Shown: positions 15,017-23,863 of the stretch, piece by piece
Layout: each line of letters opens with the position of its first letter
Position numbering within the stretch: the first letter of the stretch is position 1
Source of the DNA: Bacteroidota bacterium
GTDB lineage: Bacteria > Bacteroidota > Bacteroidia > Bacteroidales > JACABE01
Reading direction: 5' to 3'
DNA: 62,643 nucleotides
Assembly: GCA_013377005.1 (NCBI GenBank)
Contig: JACABE010000016.1
Coordinates: 15,896-78,538, forward strand
Notes under the pieces: generated by a model
What the model was told of the DNA's origin: nothing
The model's database searches: none
What the model saw: the letters and a program-made list of their open reading frames with translations, nothing else
Program-made: the position numbers and the translations under genes

Positions 15017-15772
15017 TCAGTTTAAAAAATTAGTATCATAATCCACTAGTATTACCTTAATGTTTTGTTTATAGGAAAAATTTAATATTTTCTGTTTATC
15101 TTCTTCAGAAATAAGACCGTTAGTCCATATATGACAATTATATCTTTTCAAATATTTTTCCATAAATGGTAACATGTTATAATGAGCAGAGATTACATTA
15201 AATTGATATTTGGTCAAGGTAGTTTCTAATTCATCAATTAATTCTTTTTCAGCAAAATAATCAATTAAATTTTTAGAAACATCAGGTATCCAATAGCTGG
15301 TAAAAATATCAGACAGTTTAAAAGAATTTAGCAAATCAGCTTTGTCACTTTCTACAATTAGCTTTTTTTGCAAATTATATTTATTGATAATATTTTTAAT
15401 TTCCCCCACAGCTGAAGATATATTATAATTACTTAAATTTTTAAAATCTAACCAGTAATAATATTGAGAACAATTAGTTATACTATCAAAATAGGATTCT
15501 AAACTAATCCCAGAAGGCGAATCATGACCTGTTTGAAATTCACTCGCTCCATCTACAAAGAAAACATCAAGTTCAATTCCGTTGTACTCTTTTAAGGCCT
15601 CATTGGCTTCTTTAGCTGTATTAACTCTATGTTTCCAAAGTTTATTATTTGGAAAATCATAAATTGCTTCAGGAGTATCATACTTTTTAGTATTAAAGGT
15701 ATTATCCTTTTCACAACTACTTGCAAAAAAAACGATGAATGTAAAAAATAATAATTTTAAGATAATTTTCAT
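15017..15772 (-). CDS. GDPD-like lipoprotein
   Basis: From the ATG at 15772 the 251-residue product starts with a lipoprotein signal (hydrophobic stretch, then FASSC). A longer reading from 15841 would put 23 extra residues before it and hide the signal. The body looks like a glycerophosphodiester phosphodiesterase TIM barrel: LWKHRVNTAKEANEAL with the first His, IELDVFF with acidic metal ligands, GHDSP with the second His, then WLDFK. It is shorter than classical GDPD enzymes and may be closer to the FAM151/menorin-like branch, so the substrate is uncertain. It is a single gene divergent from pabB. Confidence 0.7.
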   Translation of the reverse strand: MKIILKLLFFTFIVFFASSCEKDNTFNTKKYDTPEAIYDFPNNKLWKHRVNTAKEANEALKEYNGIELDVFFVDGASEFQTGHDSPSGISLESYFDSITNCSQYYYWLDFKNLSNYNISSAVGEIKNIINKYNLQKKLIVESDKADLLNSFKLSDIFTSYWIPDVSKNLIDYFAEKELIDELETTLTKYQFNVISAHYNMLPFMEKYLKRYNCHIWTNGLISEEDKQKILNFSYKQNIKVILVDYDTNFLN

Positions 15773-15942
15773 TTGATTGTTTTTATAAACCCAATTAGAT
15801 AAAACTAAATGTAAGACGAATGGTAAGAATAGTACTTGCATTTATTTTTTAATATTTATTTGATAACAAAAAAACATAAGGTTTAATTTATCAAATAAAT
15901 CTAATCTTAAACACTTAATCCTTCAATCACATAAAATATTTA

Positions 15943-15950
15943 TATTTTTG
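15943..15950 (+). promoter_or_regulatory. -7 promoter element of pabB operon
   Basis: TATTTTTG matches the -7 consensus and ends 18 bases before the pabB start. No clear -33 TTG was found at the right distance. Confidence 0.5.
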
Positions 15951-15968
15951 CATTAGTAAAACAGCAAT

Positions 15969-16946
15969 ATGAAACAGGCAATTAAAATGATGAATAATTT
16001 AGGGAAAGAGAAAATCCCTTTTCTATTTATTATTGATTATGAAATGAAAAAACCTTTTGTATTCAAAATAGAAGATGTTCCGGAAAATGTGATGTTCGAT
16101 ATCAATGGCATTAGAAATGTAGAATCAAAAAATGCATTTGAAAACATTGTCGACTTTTACTTAAACAAAAAGCCTATTGAACTTTCGACCTACAAAAAAG
16201 CATTTGATAAATTAATTACACATTTAAAATACGGGAATTCTTATCTGGTAAACCTTACACAACCTACTCCTATTGAAACCAATTTGTCTTTACAAGATAT
16301 CTTTCATAATAGCAAAGCCAAATACAAACTATGCTATAAAGATGAATTTGTTGTTTTTTCTCCTGAAATATTTATACAAATCAATCAGCAAACCATTACT
16401 TCGTATCCTATGAAAGGCACTATAGATGCAAATATTCCAAATGCCGAACAAATCATATTATCAGATGAAAAAGAAATTGCAGAACATTATACCATTGTTG
16501 ACCTTATCCGTAATGATCTTAGTATGGTTGCGAAAAATGTGAAAGTAGAGAAATTCAGATATATCGATCACCTAAAAACAAGTAATAAGCATCTATTACA
16601 AATTAGTTCTAAAATTAGCGGAGAATTAGCTTCAGATTTCTATAAAAATATAGGAAGTTTAATCTTCAAATTACTTCCGGCAGGTTCAATATCAGGTGCA
16701 CCCAAAAAGAAAACTATAGAAATTATTAGCGAGGCAGAGCAATATGAAAGAAGTTATTATACCGGCATTATGGGTTATTTCGATGGTGAGAACCTGGATA
16801 GTGGTGTTATGATACGTTTTATTGAAAAAACATCAAAAGGATTGATTTATAAAAGTGGTGGCGGAATTACAGCTAAAAGTAATGCTAAAAAAGAATATCA
16901 GGAATTAATAGATAAAGTTTATGTACCGATTACTCGAAACCATTAA
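15969..16946 (+). CDS. pabB: aminodeoxychorismate synthase component I
   Basis: The 325-residue enzyme makes 4-amino-4-deoxychorismate from chorismate for folate synthesis. It is the short form common in Bacteroidota, lacking much of the N-terminal domain. Chorismate-binding motifs are present: SYPMKGTIDANIPNAE, EIAEHYTIVDLIRNDLS, LLPAGSISGAPKKKTIEII, and YYTGIMGYF. Its last 26 bases overlap the start of pabC, so the two are translationally coupled. A glutamine amidotransferase subunit (pabA) is not in the window. Confidence 0.92.
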   Translation: MKQAIKMMNNLGKEKIPFLFIIDYEMKKPFVFKIEDVPENVMFDINGIRNVESKNAFENIVDFYLNKKPIELSTYKKAFDKLITHLKYGNSYLVNLTQPTPIETNLSLQDIFHNSKAKYKLCYKDEFVVFSPEIFIQINQQTITSYPMKGTIDANIPNAEQIILSDEKEIAEHYTIVDLIRNDLSMVAKNVKVEKFRYIDHLKTSNKHLLQISSKISGELASDFYKNIGSLIFKLLPAGSISGAPKKKTIEIISEAEQYERSYYTGIMGYFDGENLDSGVMIRFIEKTSKGLIYKSGGGITAKSNAKKEYQELIDKVYVPITRNH

Positions 16947-17517
16947 GATAAGTCAGGGTGTATTGCAGAATATCAACTTTCATAACGAACGTTTCAATCG
17001 TTCGAGGTTAGAGCTATTTGGCATTGAAGAACCTTTGCAACTCGAAAATGAAATTCAATTGCCCGAAAATATTGGGTTTGACACGTTCAAATGTAGGATT
17101 ATTTATATGAAGAATATCATAAGAGTTGAAATAAAACCTTATCAGATTCGCAAAATAAATACGTTGAGAATTGTTCATGATAACTCCATTTATTATGAAT
17201 ACAAATATGAAAACCGAGAAAGACTAAATAGATTATTTTTGCAAAAAGGAAACCAAGATGATATCATGATTATCAGTAATGGTTTGGTAACAGATACTTC
17301 TTTTTGCAACATTGTTTTTAGCGATGGTTATAAACTAATTACACCATCAACGCCTTTATTAAAAGGTACGAAACGAGAAAAATTACTTCGCGAAGGTATT
17401 ATAGTTGAAGATGAAATTAAACATACAAATATTTATCTTTTTAAAAAGGTATTCCTTATCAATGCAATGATAGACCTTGAAGATAATTTTGAAATTTCGA
17501 CCGATAAAATCTTTTAA
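16921..17517 (+). CDS. pabC: aminodeoxychorismate lyase-like aminotransferase class IV
   Basis: The 198-residue protein belongs to the PLP-dependent class IV fold and probably releases 4-aminobenzoate from the PabB product. It is shorter than Escherichia coli PabC (269 residues). The PLP Lys is probably in YYEYKYENRERLNR, aligning with the K-x-x-NR motif. The later GLVTDTSFCNIVF and LLKGTKREKLL segments also fit. Overlap with pabB supports the role. Confidence 0.85.
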   Translation: MYRLLETIKISQGVLQNINFHNERFNRSRLELFGIEEPLQLENEIQLPENIGFDTFKCRIIYMKNIIRVEIKPYQIRKINTLRIVHDNSIYYEYKYENRERLNRLFLQKGNQDDIMIISNGLVTDTSFCNIVFSDGYKLITPSTPLLKGTKREKLLREGIIVEDEIKHTNIYLFKKVFLINAMIDLEDNFEISTDKIF

Positions 17518-17521
17518 TTTC

Positions 17522-17529
17522 TAACTTTG
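17522..17529 (+). promoter_or_regulatory. -7 promoter element of ridA
   Basis: TAACTTTG lies five bases after the pabC stop and 24 before the ridA start, giving ridA its own promoter. Confidence 0.55.
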
Positions 17530-17553
17530 CAAAACCAATAAAAAAAATAAATC

Positions 17554-17931
17554 ATGAAGAAAATAATCAATACTCCAGATGCACCAAAAGCTATAGGTCC
17601 TTATAGTCAGGCTATAGAAGCCAATGGCATGCTATTTATTTCGGGACAAATACCTATTGATCCTGCAATAGCAAAAGTAGTAGAAGGTGGCATAAAAGAG
17701 CAAACCGAACAAGTAATGAAAAACATAGAAGCTATCTTAAAAGAGGCAGGCTATACATTTGCTAATGTAGTAAAATCAACATGTTTGTTAAGTGATATGG
17801 AACATTTTGCAGCTATGAACGAAGTTTATGGTAAATATTATGCCGAAAATCCTCCTGCAAGAGCTGCTTTTGCAGTTAAAGGACTTCCATTGGGTGTAAT
17901 GGTTGAAATAGAAACCATTGCCGTAAAATAA
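17554..17931 (+). CDS. ridA: RidA family 2-iminobutanoate/2-iminopropanoate deaminase
   Basis: The 125-residue protein is a typical RidA/YjgF member. It has AIGPYSQAIEANG near residues 12-24, LFISGQIPIDP, the VKSTCLLSDM segment, and NPPARAAFAVKGLPLGVMVEIE with the conserved Arg that contacts the imine substrate. It hydrolyses reactive enamine/imine intermediates released by PLP enzymes. It lies next to pabC, itself a PLP enzyme, but has its own -7 element. A strong terminator follows. Confidence 0.95.
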   Translation: MKKIINTPDAPKAIGPYSQAIEANGMLFISGQIPIDPAIAKVVEGGIKEQTEQVMKNIEAILKEAGYTFANVVKSTCLLSDMEHFAAMNEVYGKYYAENPPARAAFAVKGLPLGVMVEIETIAVK

Positions 17932-17991
17932 AACGCTTTTAGCTATCTTTACAAGAAAGATATAAAACAAAACTTCTATCAAAAATACAGT

Positions 17992-18025
17992 GGGAAGGCG
18001 ACTTTAATCGCCTTCCCTTTTTTTT
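17992..18025 (+). terminator. rho-independent terminator after ridA
   Basis: GGGAAGGCGA (17992-18001) pairs perfectly with TCGCCTTCCC (18008-18017) across a six-base loop, followed by eight T residues. Confidence 0.93.
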
Positions 18026-18248
18026 GTTTAGTTGGGTGAGACATTAAGCTACTCGGATCAAGTAATTTTGTTGAGGAGGTCATTCTAAAATCGTTAATCC
18101 TTGTTCTAAAATCAAAAAAAAATATCGAATAACGAATAATGATTAACGAATGAAGAAGAATAAAGAAAAACAATCTCTAACCTTTAACCAATTAACTATT
18201 TTCTTTTATTTCAAATATTAATTTAACTATTCCGATTGCAAATTCTAC

Positions 18249-18416
18249 TGTTCAAATGATGAATCCAACCGTTTTGAAACAGTATCTGATTGTTCCAAGG
18301 GGGTATCAAAACGTTCTAAAGGGGTATTAGAACGTTTCAAAGGGATAAAAGAACATTCCAGAGGGGTGTCGGAACATTCCAAGGGGGTATCAGAACGTTC
18401 CAAGGGGGTGTCGGAA
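18249..18416. repeat. 21-bp tandem array, 8 units
   Basis: Eight units of exactly 21 bp lie in the 537-base gap between the ridA terminator and the rhomboid gene. The six right-hand units are close copies, such as cgttccaagggggtatcag; the two left ones are degenerate. Junctions between units often form GAACGTTC, a perfect palindrome. The plus frame reads as SERSKGV heptads but lacks a start codon, so it is most likely non-coding. The period equals that of the array at 1-412. Around it, 18026-18248 holds AT-rich sequence with short repeats, and 18461-18482 carries ACTGAGCCTGTCGAAGTG, a REP-like word. Confidence 0.85.
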
Positions 18417-18562
18417 TATTATAGTTGGAGGCTGACTCTATAACGCTCTCCATCTTCAAACACTGAGCCTGTCGAAGTGTTAATCAAATAATTTGTTAAT
18501 AATTTAGATTTATATGTTTTTTTGAATTAGATTTGCTATTTAAAACCGAAGGATATACAACA

Positions 18563-19216
18563 ATGAATGCTGAAAAGAAAAGATTTTTAAATAGTATCGT
18601 TATTCCTGTTTCAATAATCATAATCATTTGGTTGGTAAAGTTTATTGAATATATGCTCAATACGCATTTCGATTTTCTGGGAATATATCCTTTAAAAATC
18701 GAAGGCTTACCAGGTATTTTATTTGCACCTTTTATTCATGCTGATATTAAGCATTTGTATGCTAATTCCATCCCGTTATTAATACTTAGCACAGCTCTCT
18801 TTTATTTTTACAGAGAAATTGGTTTTAGAATTTTTATTTATATCTACCTAACCACAAATATATGGGTTTGGATAATTGCACGTCCTGCCTGGCACATTGG
18901 AGCAAGTGGTATAATTTATGGACTGGCTGCATTTATCTTTGTGAGTGGAATTATAAGAAAACACACTCGATTAATGGCACTTTCGATGTTTGTTTTATTT
19001 ATTTATGGAGGTTTAATTTGGGGCATTTTCCCCAATAATATTCAACAAGAAATATCGTGGGAATCGCATTTAATGGGACTTATTGCAGGTATAGTTTTTG
19101 CCATATATTTCAAAAATGAAGGTCCTCAGAAAATTGAATATCAATGGGAAGATGACGATGAAAATGATGATACTTATTATTTAGAAGAATCAGAAGAGGA
19201 AGAAAAGAAGGTTTAA
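18563..19216 (+). CDS. rhomboid family intramembrane serine protease
   Basis: The 217-residue membrane protein has six hydrophobic segments. The catalytic Ser115 lies in HIGASGIIYG and the His169 in SWESHLMGLIAG; the HADIKHLYAN segment supplies the conserved His59 and Asn68. It should cleave membrane-spanning segments of other proteins. The C-terminus is an acidic cytoplasmic tail rich in Asp and Glu. I chose the ATG at 18563, preceded by GAAGGA; a TTG ten codons earlier is less likely. It is followed after 25 bases by the NAD(P)HX repair gene. Confidence 0.93.
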   Translation: MNAEKKRFLNSIVIPVSIIIIIWLVKFIEYMLNTHFDFLGIYPLKIEGLPGILFAPFIHADIKHLYANSIPLLILSTALFYFYREIGFRIFIYIYLTTNIWVWIIARPAWHIGASGIIYGLAAFIFVSGIIRKHTRLMALSMFVLFIYGGLIWGIFPNNIQQEISWESHLMGLIAGIVFAIYFKNEGPQKIEYQWEDDDENDDTYYLEESEEEEKKV

Positions 19217-19241
19217 AAACTGCAATATTAAATACAATATA

Positions 19242-20768
19242 ATGAAAATATTACCTATCGAATCCATTAGAGAAGCAGATGCTTTTACAATTAAAAACGA
19301 GCCTATTGAATCTATAGACTTAATGGAACGAGCAGCTAATGCCTGTTTACAATGGCTGAACAATCATTATGACGTTTTTACTGAACTCACTGTATTTTGC
19401 GGTATGGGAAATAATGGCGGCGATGGTTTGGCTATTGCCAGAATGTGGCACAATATAGGTTCTCCTGTTCAAGTAATAGTCATTCATCATTCCAATAATA
19501 GATCAAAAGATTTTGAAATCAATTTACAAAGACTATCTGAACTTAATATTCCTGTTTTTGAAGTTTATTCAGTAAAAGAAATCCCTGAGATTAAAAAAGA
19601 CAACATTATTATTGATGCCATTTTGGGTTCGGGATTAAACAAACCAACTGAAGGTATAATTGCAGAGGTTATAAAACACATAGATAAATTAGAAAATGAA
19701 ATAATTGCGATTGATATTCCTTCCGGTTTATTTTGCGATATCAGCAATTCACCCGAAGATATAATAATTAAAGCCAATACCACCTTAAGTTTCCAATTAC
19801 CTAAGTTAGCTTTTATGTTTCCTCAAAACTATCAATATGTTGGAGAATGGAAAATTTTACCCATCAATTTATCTCCAAATTATATTAAGGAAGCTCAAAC
19901 ATATAATAATTTAATAGATGATACTATCATCAGCAAAATATATCAGCCTCGTAAAAAGATTGCCCACAAAGGAAGTTACGGTCATGCTTTATTGATATGC
20001 GGAAGTTTAGGTAAAATGGGAGCCGCTGTACTTTCTGCAAAATCTTGTTTGCGAAGCGGTGTTGGCTTGCTTAGTTTACATTGTCCAAAAAATGGACAAG
20101 CAATTTTGCAAACTGCAGTTCCCGAAGCTATGTGCGAAACAGATATTAACGAAAATATTTTTACTAGTATTCACGACATCGAAAAGTATGATGTTGTCGG
20201 TATTGGATCGGGTATTGGGACTGATATTCAAACAGAGCAAGGTTTTAAAGAATTATTGCTAAAATCTAAGAACCCAATGGTAATAGATGCTGATGCGATA
20301 AATATTCTGGGCGAAAACAAAGAATGGTTGCATCTCATTCCTGAAAACAGTATATTAACTCCACATTTTAAGGAATTTGAACGTATTACCCAAAAAGCTA
20401 AGAATGATTTTGAACGCAACCAACTTCAACGGGAATTATCAGCAAAACATCATATTTATATTGTTTTAAAAGGAGCTCACACTGCAATAAGCACACCCGA
20501 AGGCAATTGCTATTTCAATAATACAGGCAATCCGGGTATGGCAACTGCTGGTAGTGGCGATGTTTTAACAGGAATTATTACCGGTTTAGTATCGCAAAAA
20601 TACAAACCATTTGACGCTGCAATATTAGGTGTTTACTTGCATGGTTTGGCCGGAGATTTATATGCAACAGCGTTTTCTGAAGAATCATTAATAGCAGGCG
20701 ATTTGATTGAAAATATAGGTAATGCTTTTAAAAATATTGCATCTGTCAAAAAACAATTATTGCTTTAA
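19242..20768 (+). CDS. nnr: bifunctional NAD(P)HX epimerase/dehydratase
   Basis: The 508-residue fusion repairs hydrated NADH and NADPH. Residues about 1-215 form the YjeF_N epimerase (FCGMGNNGGDGLAIARMW). Residues about 225-505 form the ADP-dependent dehydratase with a ribokinase-like fold (GSLGKMGAAVLSAKSCLRSG, DADAINIL, NPGMATAGSGDVLTGIITGL). Length matches the bacterial fusion. It probably shares a transcript with the rhomboid gene. Confidence 0.95.
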   Translation: MKILPIESIREADAFTIKNEPIESIDLMERAANACLQWLNNHYDVFTELTVFCGMGNNGGDGLAIARMWHNIGSPVQVIVIHHSNNRSKDFEINLQRLSELNIPVFEVYSVKEIPEIKKDNIIIDAILGSGLNKPTEGIIAEVIKHIDKLENEIIAIDIPSGLFCDISNSPEDIIIKANTTLSFQLPKLAFMFPQNYQYVGEWKILPINLSPNYIKEAQTYNNLIDDTIISKIYQPRKKIAHKGSYGHALLICGSLGKMGAAVLSAKSCLRSGVGLLSLHCPKNGQAILQTAVPEAMCETDINENIFTSIHDIEKYDVVGIGSGIGTDIQTEQGFKELLLKSKNPMVIDADAINILGENKEWLHLIPENSILTPHFKEFERITQKAKNDFERNQLQRELSAKHHIYIVLKGAHTAISTPEGNCYFNNTGNPGMATAGSGDVLTGIITGLVSQKYKPFDAAILGVYLHGLAGDLYATAFSEESLIAGDLIENIGNAFKNIASVKKQLLL

Positions 20769-20800
20769 CTCGTTTTACAATTTCATTAAAATTAATTGCT

Positions 20801-20808
20801 TATTTTTG
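20801..20808 (+). promoter_or_regulatory. -7 promoter element of ZIP gene
   Basis: TATTTTTG matches the -7 consensus and lies 20 bases before the ZIP transporter start. Confidence 0.5.
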
Positions 20809-20827
20809 CAATTCAATCCAACGATTT

Positions 20828-21580
20828 ATGGAACATTTAATTCTATACTTTTTTTTATTTATTACTGTAATTCTCAGCGGCTCTTCTCTTTTCCTTTTTA
20901 AAACCGAAAACCCTAAAGTGCTTAAATTACTATTGGCTTTTAGTGGTGCCTTTTTATTAGCAATCAGCTTCTTAAATTTAGTTCCTGAGATTTTTGAAAA
21001 AAAAACTGCAAATATCGGAGTATTCATTCTTATTGGCTTTGTTCTGCAACTTTTACTTGAATTACTTACCAAAGGAATAGAACACGGACACGGACATGCA
21101 CATGAATGTGAGGAAAAGCACGACCATAGCGACCATTTCCCTAAAGTTGCTCCTATCGGGTTAATGATAGGAATTTGTATTCATGCATTTTTAGAAGGAA
21201 TGCCGATAGTTGAAAGCTTTAATCAACAGGTTCAGCACTCTCTTACCGTAGGTATTATTATTCATAATATTCCTATTTCTATTGTATTGATGAGTATCTT
21301 TATGCAAAGAGGTATGACAAAAAGAAGAGCTATTGTTTATTTGGCTTTTTTCGCATTAATGACGCCCGCAGGTTCGATATTGAGTAATTTTATCAGTTCG
21401 GAAATGACAGGTAATTTGAGTAGTTATTTTGATATGATATTGGGTGTTGTGGTAGGTATTTTCTTACATGTTTCAACATCAATATTATTTGAAACGAGTG
21501 AAAATCATCAATACAATATACAAAAATTTATTACGGTATTATTAGGAATTGGGATTTCTTTTTTAATTCCAATGCATTGA
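20828..21580 (+). CDS. ZIP family metal transporter
   Basis: The 250-residue inner-membrane protein has about eight hydrophobic segments. A His-rich cytoplasmic loop (GIEHGHGHAHECEEKHDHSD, near residues 78-97) binds metal, and helix motifs ICIHAFLEGMP and IIIHNIPISIV carry the conserved His, Glu and Asn of the transport site. It takes up Zn(II) or a related divalent metal. It has its own -7 element. No metal-responsive operator was recognised. Confidence 0.92.
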   Translation: MEHLILYFFLFITVILSGSSLFLFKTENPKVLKLLLAFSGAFLLAISFLNLVPEIFEKKTANIGVFILIGFVLQLLLELLTKGIEHGHGHAHECEEKHDHSDHFPKVAPIGLMIGICIHAFLEGMPIVESFNQQVQHSLTVGIIIHNIPISIVLMSIFMQRGMTKRRAIVYLAFFALMTPAGSILSNFISSEMTGNLSSYFDMILGVVVGIFLHVSTSILFETSENHQYNIQKFITVLLGIGISFLIPMH

Positions 21581-21584
21581 GAAA

Positions 21585-21706
21585 GGTTAAAGGGTAAAGG
21601 ATAAAGGGGAAAGGGAAATTAATGTATATTAAATTATTAATTATTGAGTTACTATAAGTACTCCAAGTATTCCAAGTACTCTAAGTACTTATAAGTACTT
21701 TAGAAA
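21585..21706. repeat. short simple repeats before glycosyltransferase
   Basis: Two low-complexity tracts lie here: an AAAGGG/TAAAGG tract at about 21586-21616, and repeated AAGTACT words (AAGTACTCC, AAGTATTCC, AAGTACTCT, AAGTACTTAT) at about 21656-21704. No function is evident. Confidence 0.6.
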
Positions 21707-21721
21707 AAAGAATAAACGGAA

Positions 21722-23683
21722 ATGAAACTATCTATCATTATTGTTAATTACAACGTTGAATATTTTTTGGAGCAATGTTTGCATTCTGTTCAGATTGCGT
21801 GTAAAAACATTGATACCGAAATATTCGTGGTTGATAATAATTCTGTGGATGCTTCTGTTAAAATGCTGCACGATAAGTTTCCTTTCGTAAAATTAATTGA
21901 AAATAAAGATAACAGAGGTTTTTCAAAAGCAAATAATCAGGCTATTGTTCAGTCGGAAGGCGAATATGTTTTATTGCTGAACCCCGATACGGTTGTAGAA
22001 AGTGATACTTTTGAGAAAGTAATTCAATACATGGATCAAAATCCCGAAACAGGGGGATTGGGTGTTAAAATGATTGATGGTAAAGGTAATTTCTTAGCTG
22101 AGTCAAAACGTGGATTGCCAACGCCGGAAGTTGCTTTTTATAAAATATTTGGTCTGTCGAAACTATTTCCGCAATCAAAGAAGTTTGGGAAATATCATTT
22201 GAGTTATTTAGATAACAACCAAATTCATGAAGTAGAAATTTTGGCTGGTGCTTTTATGATGATGCGCAAAAGCGTATTGGATGAAATAGGTTTGTTGGAT
22301 GAAGCTTTTTTTATGTATGGCGAAGACATTGACCTTTCGTATCGTATTATAAAAGCAGGATATAAAAACGTATATTTCCCCGATACACGCATTATTCATT
22401 ATAAAGGCGAAAGCACCAAGAAAAGCAGTGTAAACTATGTGTTTGTTTTTTACAATGCCATGATTATTTTTGCTCAGAAACATTTTTCACAAAAAAATGC
22501 CCGTTTGTTCTCAGTGCTCATCAATACTGCCATTTATCTCAGAGCTACTTTATCTATTGTCAAGCGTTTTTTTAGCAAACTATTTTTACCGGTTTTAGAC
22601 TTTCTGATACTTTGGGGCGGTATTTATCTGCTGAAAAACTATTGGTCGCATTATTTTCTTTCTATTGATTATGAATACTACCCTATTGAATATATTTTAT
22701 TGGTAGTACCTGCCTATATTCTTATCTGGTTATTGAGTTTTTTATTTGCCGGAGGTTACGAAAAGCCACACAAGCTGAGCAAAGTATTTCAAGGAATTGC
22801 CATTGGAACTATAATTATTCTGGTAATATATGCTTTGCTCAATGCATCTTTCAGGTTTTCGAGGGCCATGATATTATTGGGAGCAATATGGAGCGTAGTT
22901 TCGATGATAATCATCAGACTATTTTTGCATTTAACTAAAATAAAAACCTTTCGCTTGGGCGAAAACATCAATAAAAGATTTATCATTGCAGGCGATGCCG
23001 AAGAAGCCGAAAGGGTTGCCGATTTATTAAGAAAAACCAATATCAATCCCGGATTTATAGGTTTAGTAAATACCAGCGACCAAAGTAATAATAAAAACTT
23101 TATAGGCAACTTATCGCAAATAAAAGATATTATCGAAATTTATAAAATTGATGAAGTCATCTTTTGTGCCAAAAGTTTATCGGCAGCCGCTATTATCAGC
23201 AAAATGTCGGAGCTCAAAAACAAAGCCATCGATTACAAAATAGCGCCTCCCGAAAGTTTGTTCCTCATTGGCAGCAATTCTATCAATACTTCGGGCGACT
23301 TATATATTATTGATATCAATGCCATCAACAAACCCAACAATCAACGAAATAAAAGATTATTGGATATTGCTTTTGCATTATTTTTATTGGCGCTCTCCCC
23401 TATTTTGATATTGTTCCAAAAACATCCCCTTGGATTTATAGCCAATATTTTCAGCGTAATGTTTGCACAAAAAACATGGGTTGGCTATTTTATTTCGGAG
23501 CCTGGCGATATTAAAAATCTTCCTGCTATCAAGAAAAGTGTTTTGACACCTTGTGATGTATTGCCCAACAAAACCCTTGGCAAAGATACTGTTGAAAAGC
23601 TCAACCTCCTCTATTCGCGCGACTACAAAACCATGAATGATGTGAGTATTGTATTAAAAAATATCCGGAATTTAGGAAGATAA
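21722..23683 (+). CDS. glycosyltransferase family 2 fused to a membrane PGT-like region
   Basis: The 653-residue protein has an N-terminal GT-A domain (IIIVNYNVEYFLEQCL, the LLNPDTVV metal motif, and MYGEDIDLSYR), residues about 1-270. Several membrane helices follow (about 285-410). A Rossmann-like segment (FIIAGDAEEAERVADLL, about 420-530) and a final NKRLLDIAFALFLLALSP helix resemble polyprenyl-phosphate sugar transferases. The catalytic part of those transferases (the RxM and acidic motifs after the membrane hairpin) appears to be missing. It probably transfers a sugar onto a lipid-linked or surface glycan. It stands alone. Confidence 0.85.
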   Translation: MKLSIIIVNYNVEYFLEQCLHSVQIACKNIDTEIFVVDNNSVDASVKMLHDKFPFVKLIENKDNRGFSKANNQAIVQSEGEYVLLLNPDTVVESDTFEKVIQYMDQNPETGGLGVKMIDGKGNFLAESKRGLPTPEVAFYKIFGLSKLFPQSKKFGKYHLSYLDNNQIHEVEILAGAFMMMRKSVLDEIGLLDEAFFMYGEDIDLSYRIIKAGYKNVYFPDTRIIHYKGESTKKSSVNYVFVFYNAMIIFAQKHFSQKNARLFSVLINTAIYLRATLSIVKRFFSKLFLPVLDFLILWGGIYLLKNYWSHYFLSIDYEYYPIEYILLVVPAYILIWLLSFLFAGGYEKPHKLSKVFQGIAIGTIIILVIYALLNASFRFSRAMILLGAIWSVVSMIIIRLFLHLTKIKTFRLGENINKRFIIAGDAEEAERVADLLRKTNINPGFIGLVNTSDQSNNKNFIGNLSQIKDIIEIYKIDEVIFCAKSLSAAAIISKMSELKNKAIDYKIAPPESLFLIGSNSINTSGDLYIIDINAINKPNNQRNKRLLDIAFALFLLALSPILILFQKHPLGFIANIFSVMFAQKTWVGYFISEPGDIKNLPAIKKSVLTPCDVLPNKTLGKDTVEKLNLLYSRDYKTMNDVSIVLKNIRNLGR

Positions 23684-23722
23684 TAGTTTTTCACCAAGCT
23701 TTGCTGATTTATCATAAAACCG

Positions 23723-23752
23723 TTGGGTAGAATTAAAATAATTGTATTTTTG
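23723..23752 (+). promoter_or_regulatory. promoter with -33 and -7 elements
   Basis: TTG at 23723-23725 and TATTTTTG at 23745-23752 are 19 bases apart, an excellent match to the Bacteroidota consensus. The transcript would have a leader of about 105 bases before the transglutaminase-like gene. Confidence 0.7.
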
Positions 23753-23863
23753 TAGATAAATATATAAGAAAGAAACTGTAAAAAGCCAATGCAAATAAGC
23801 ATGTTTTATACGGATTTTACATTTATATAAGTTATTAGGGCGCATATAAGGAAAACAACAAAC

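Noticed and set aside
17940-18173. Possible small genes on the minus strand after ridA
   Set aside because: Open frames there cross the ridA terminator and AT-rich repeats, with no ribosome-binding site or protein-like sequence.
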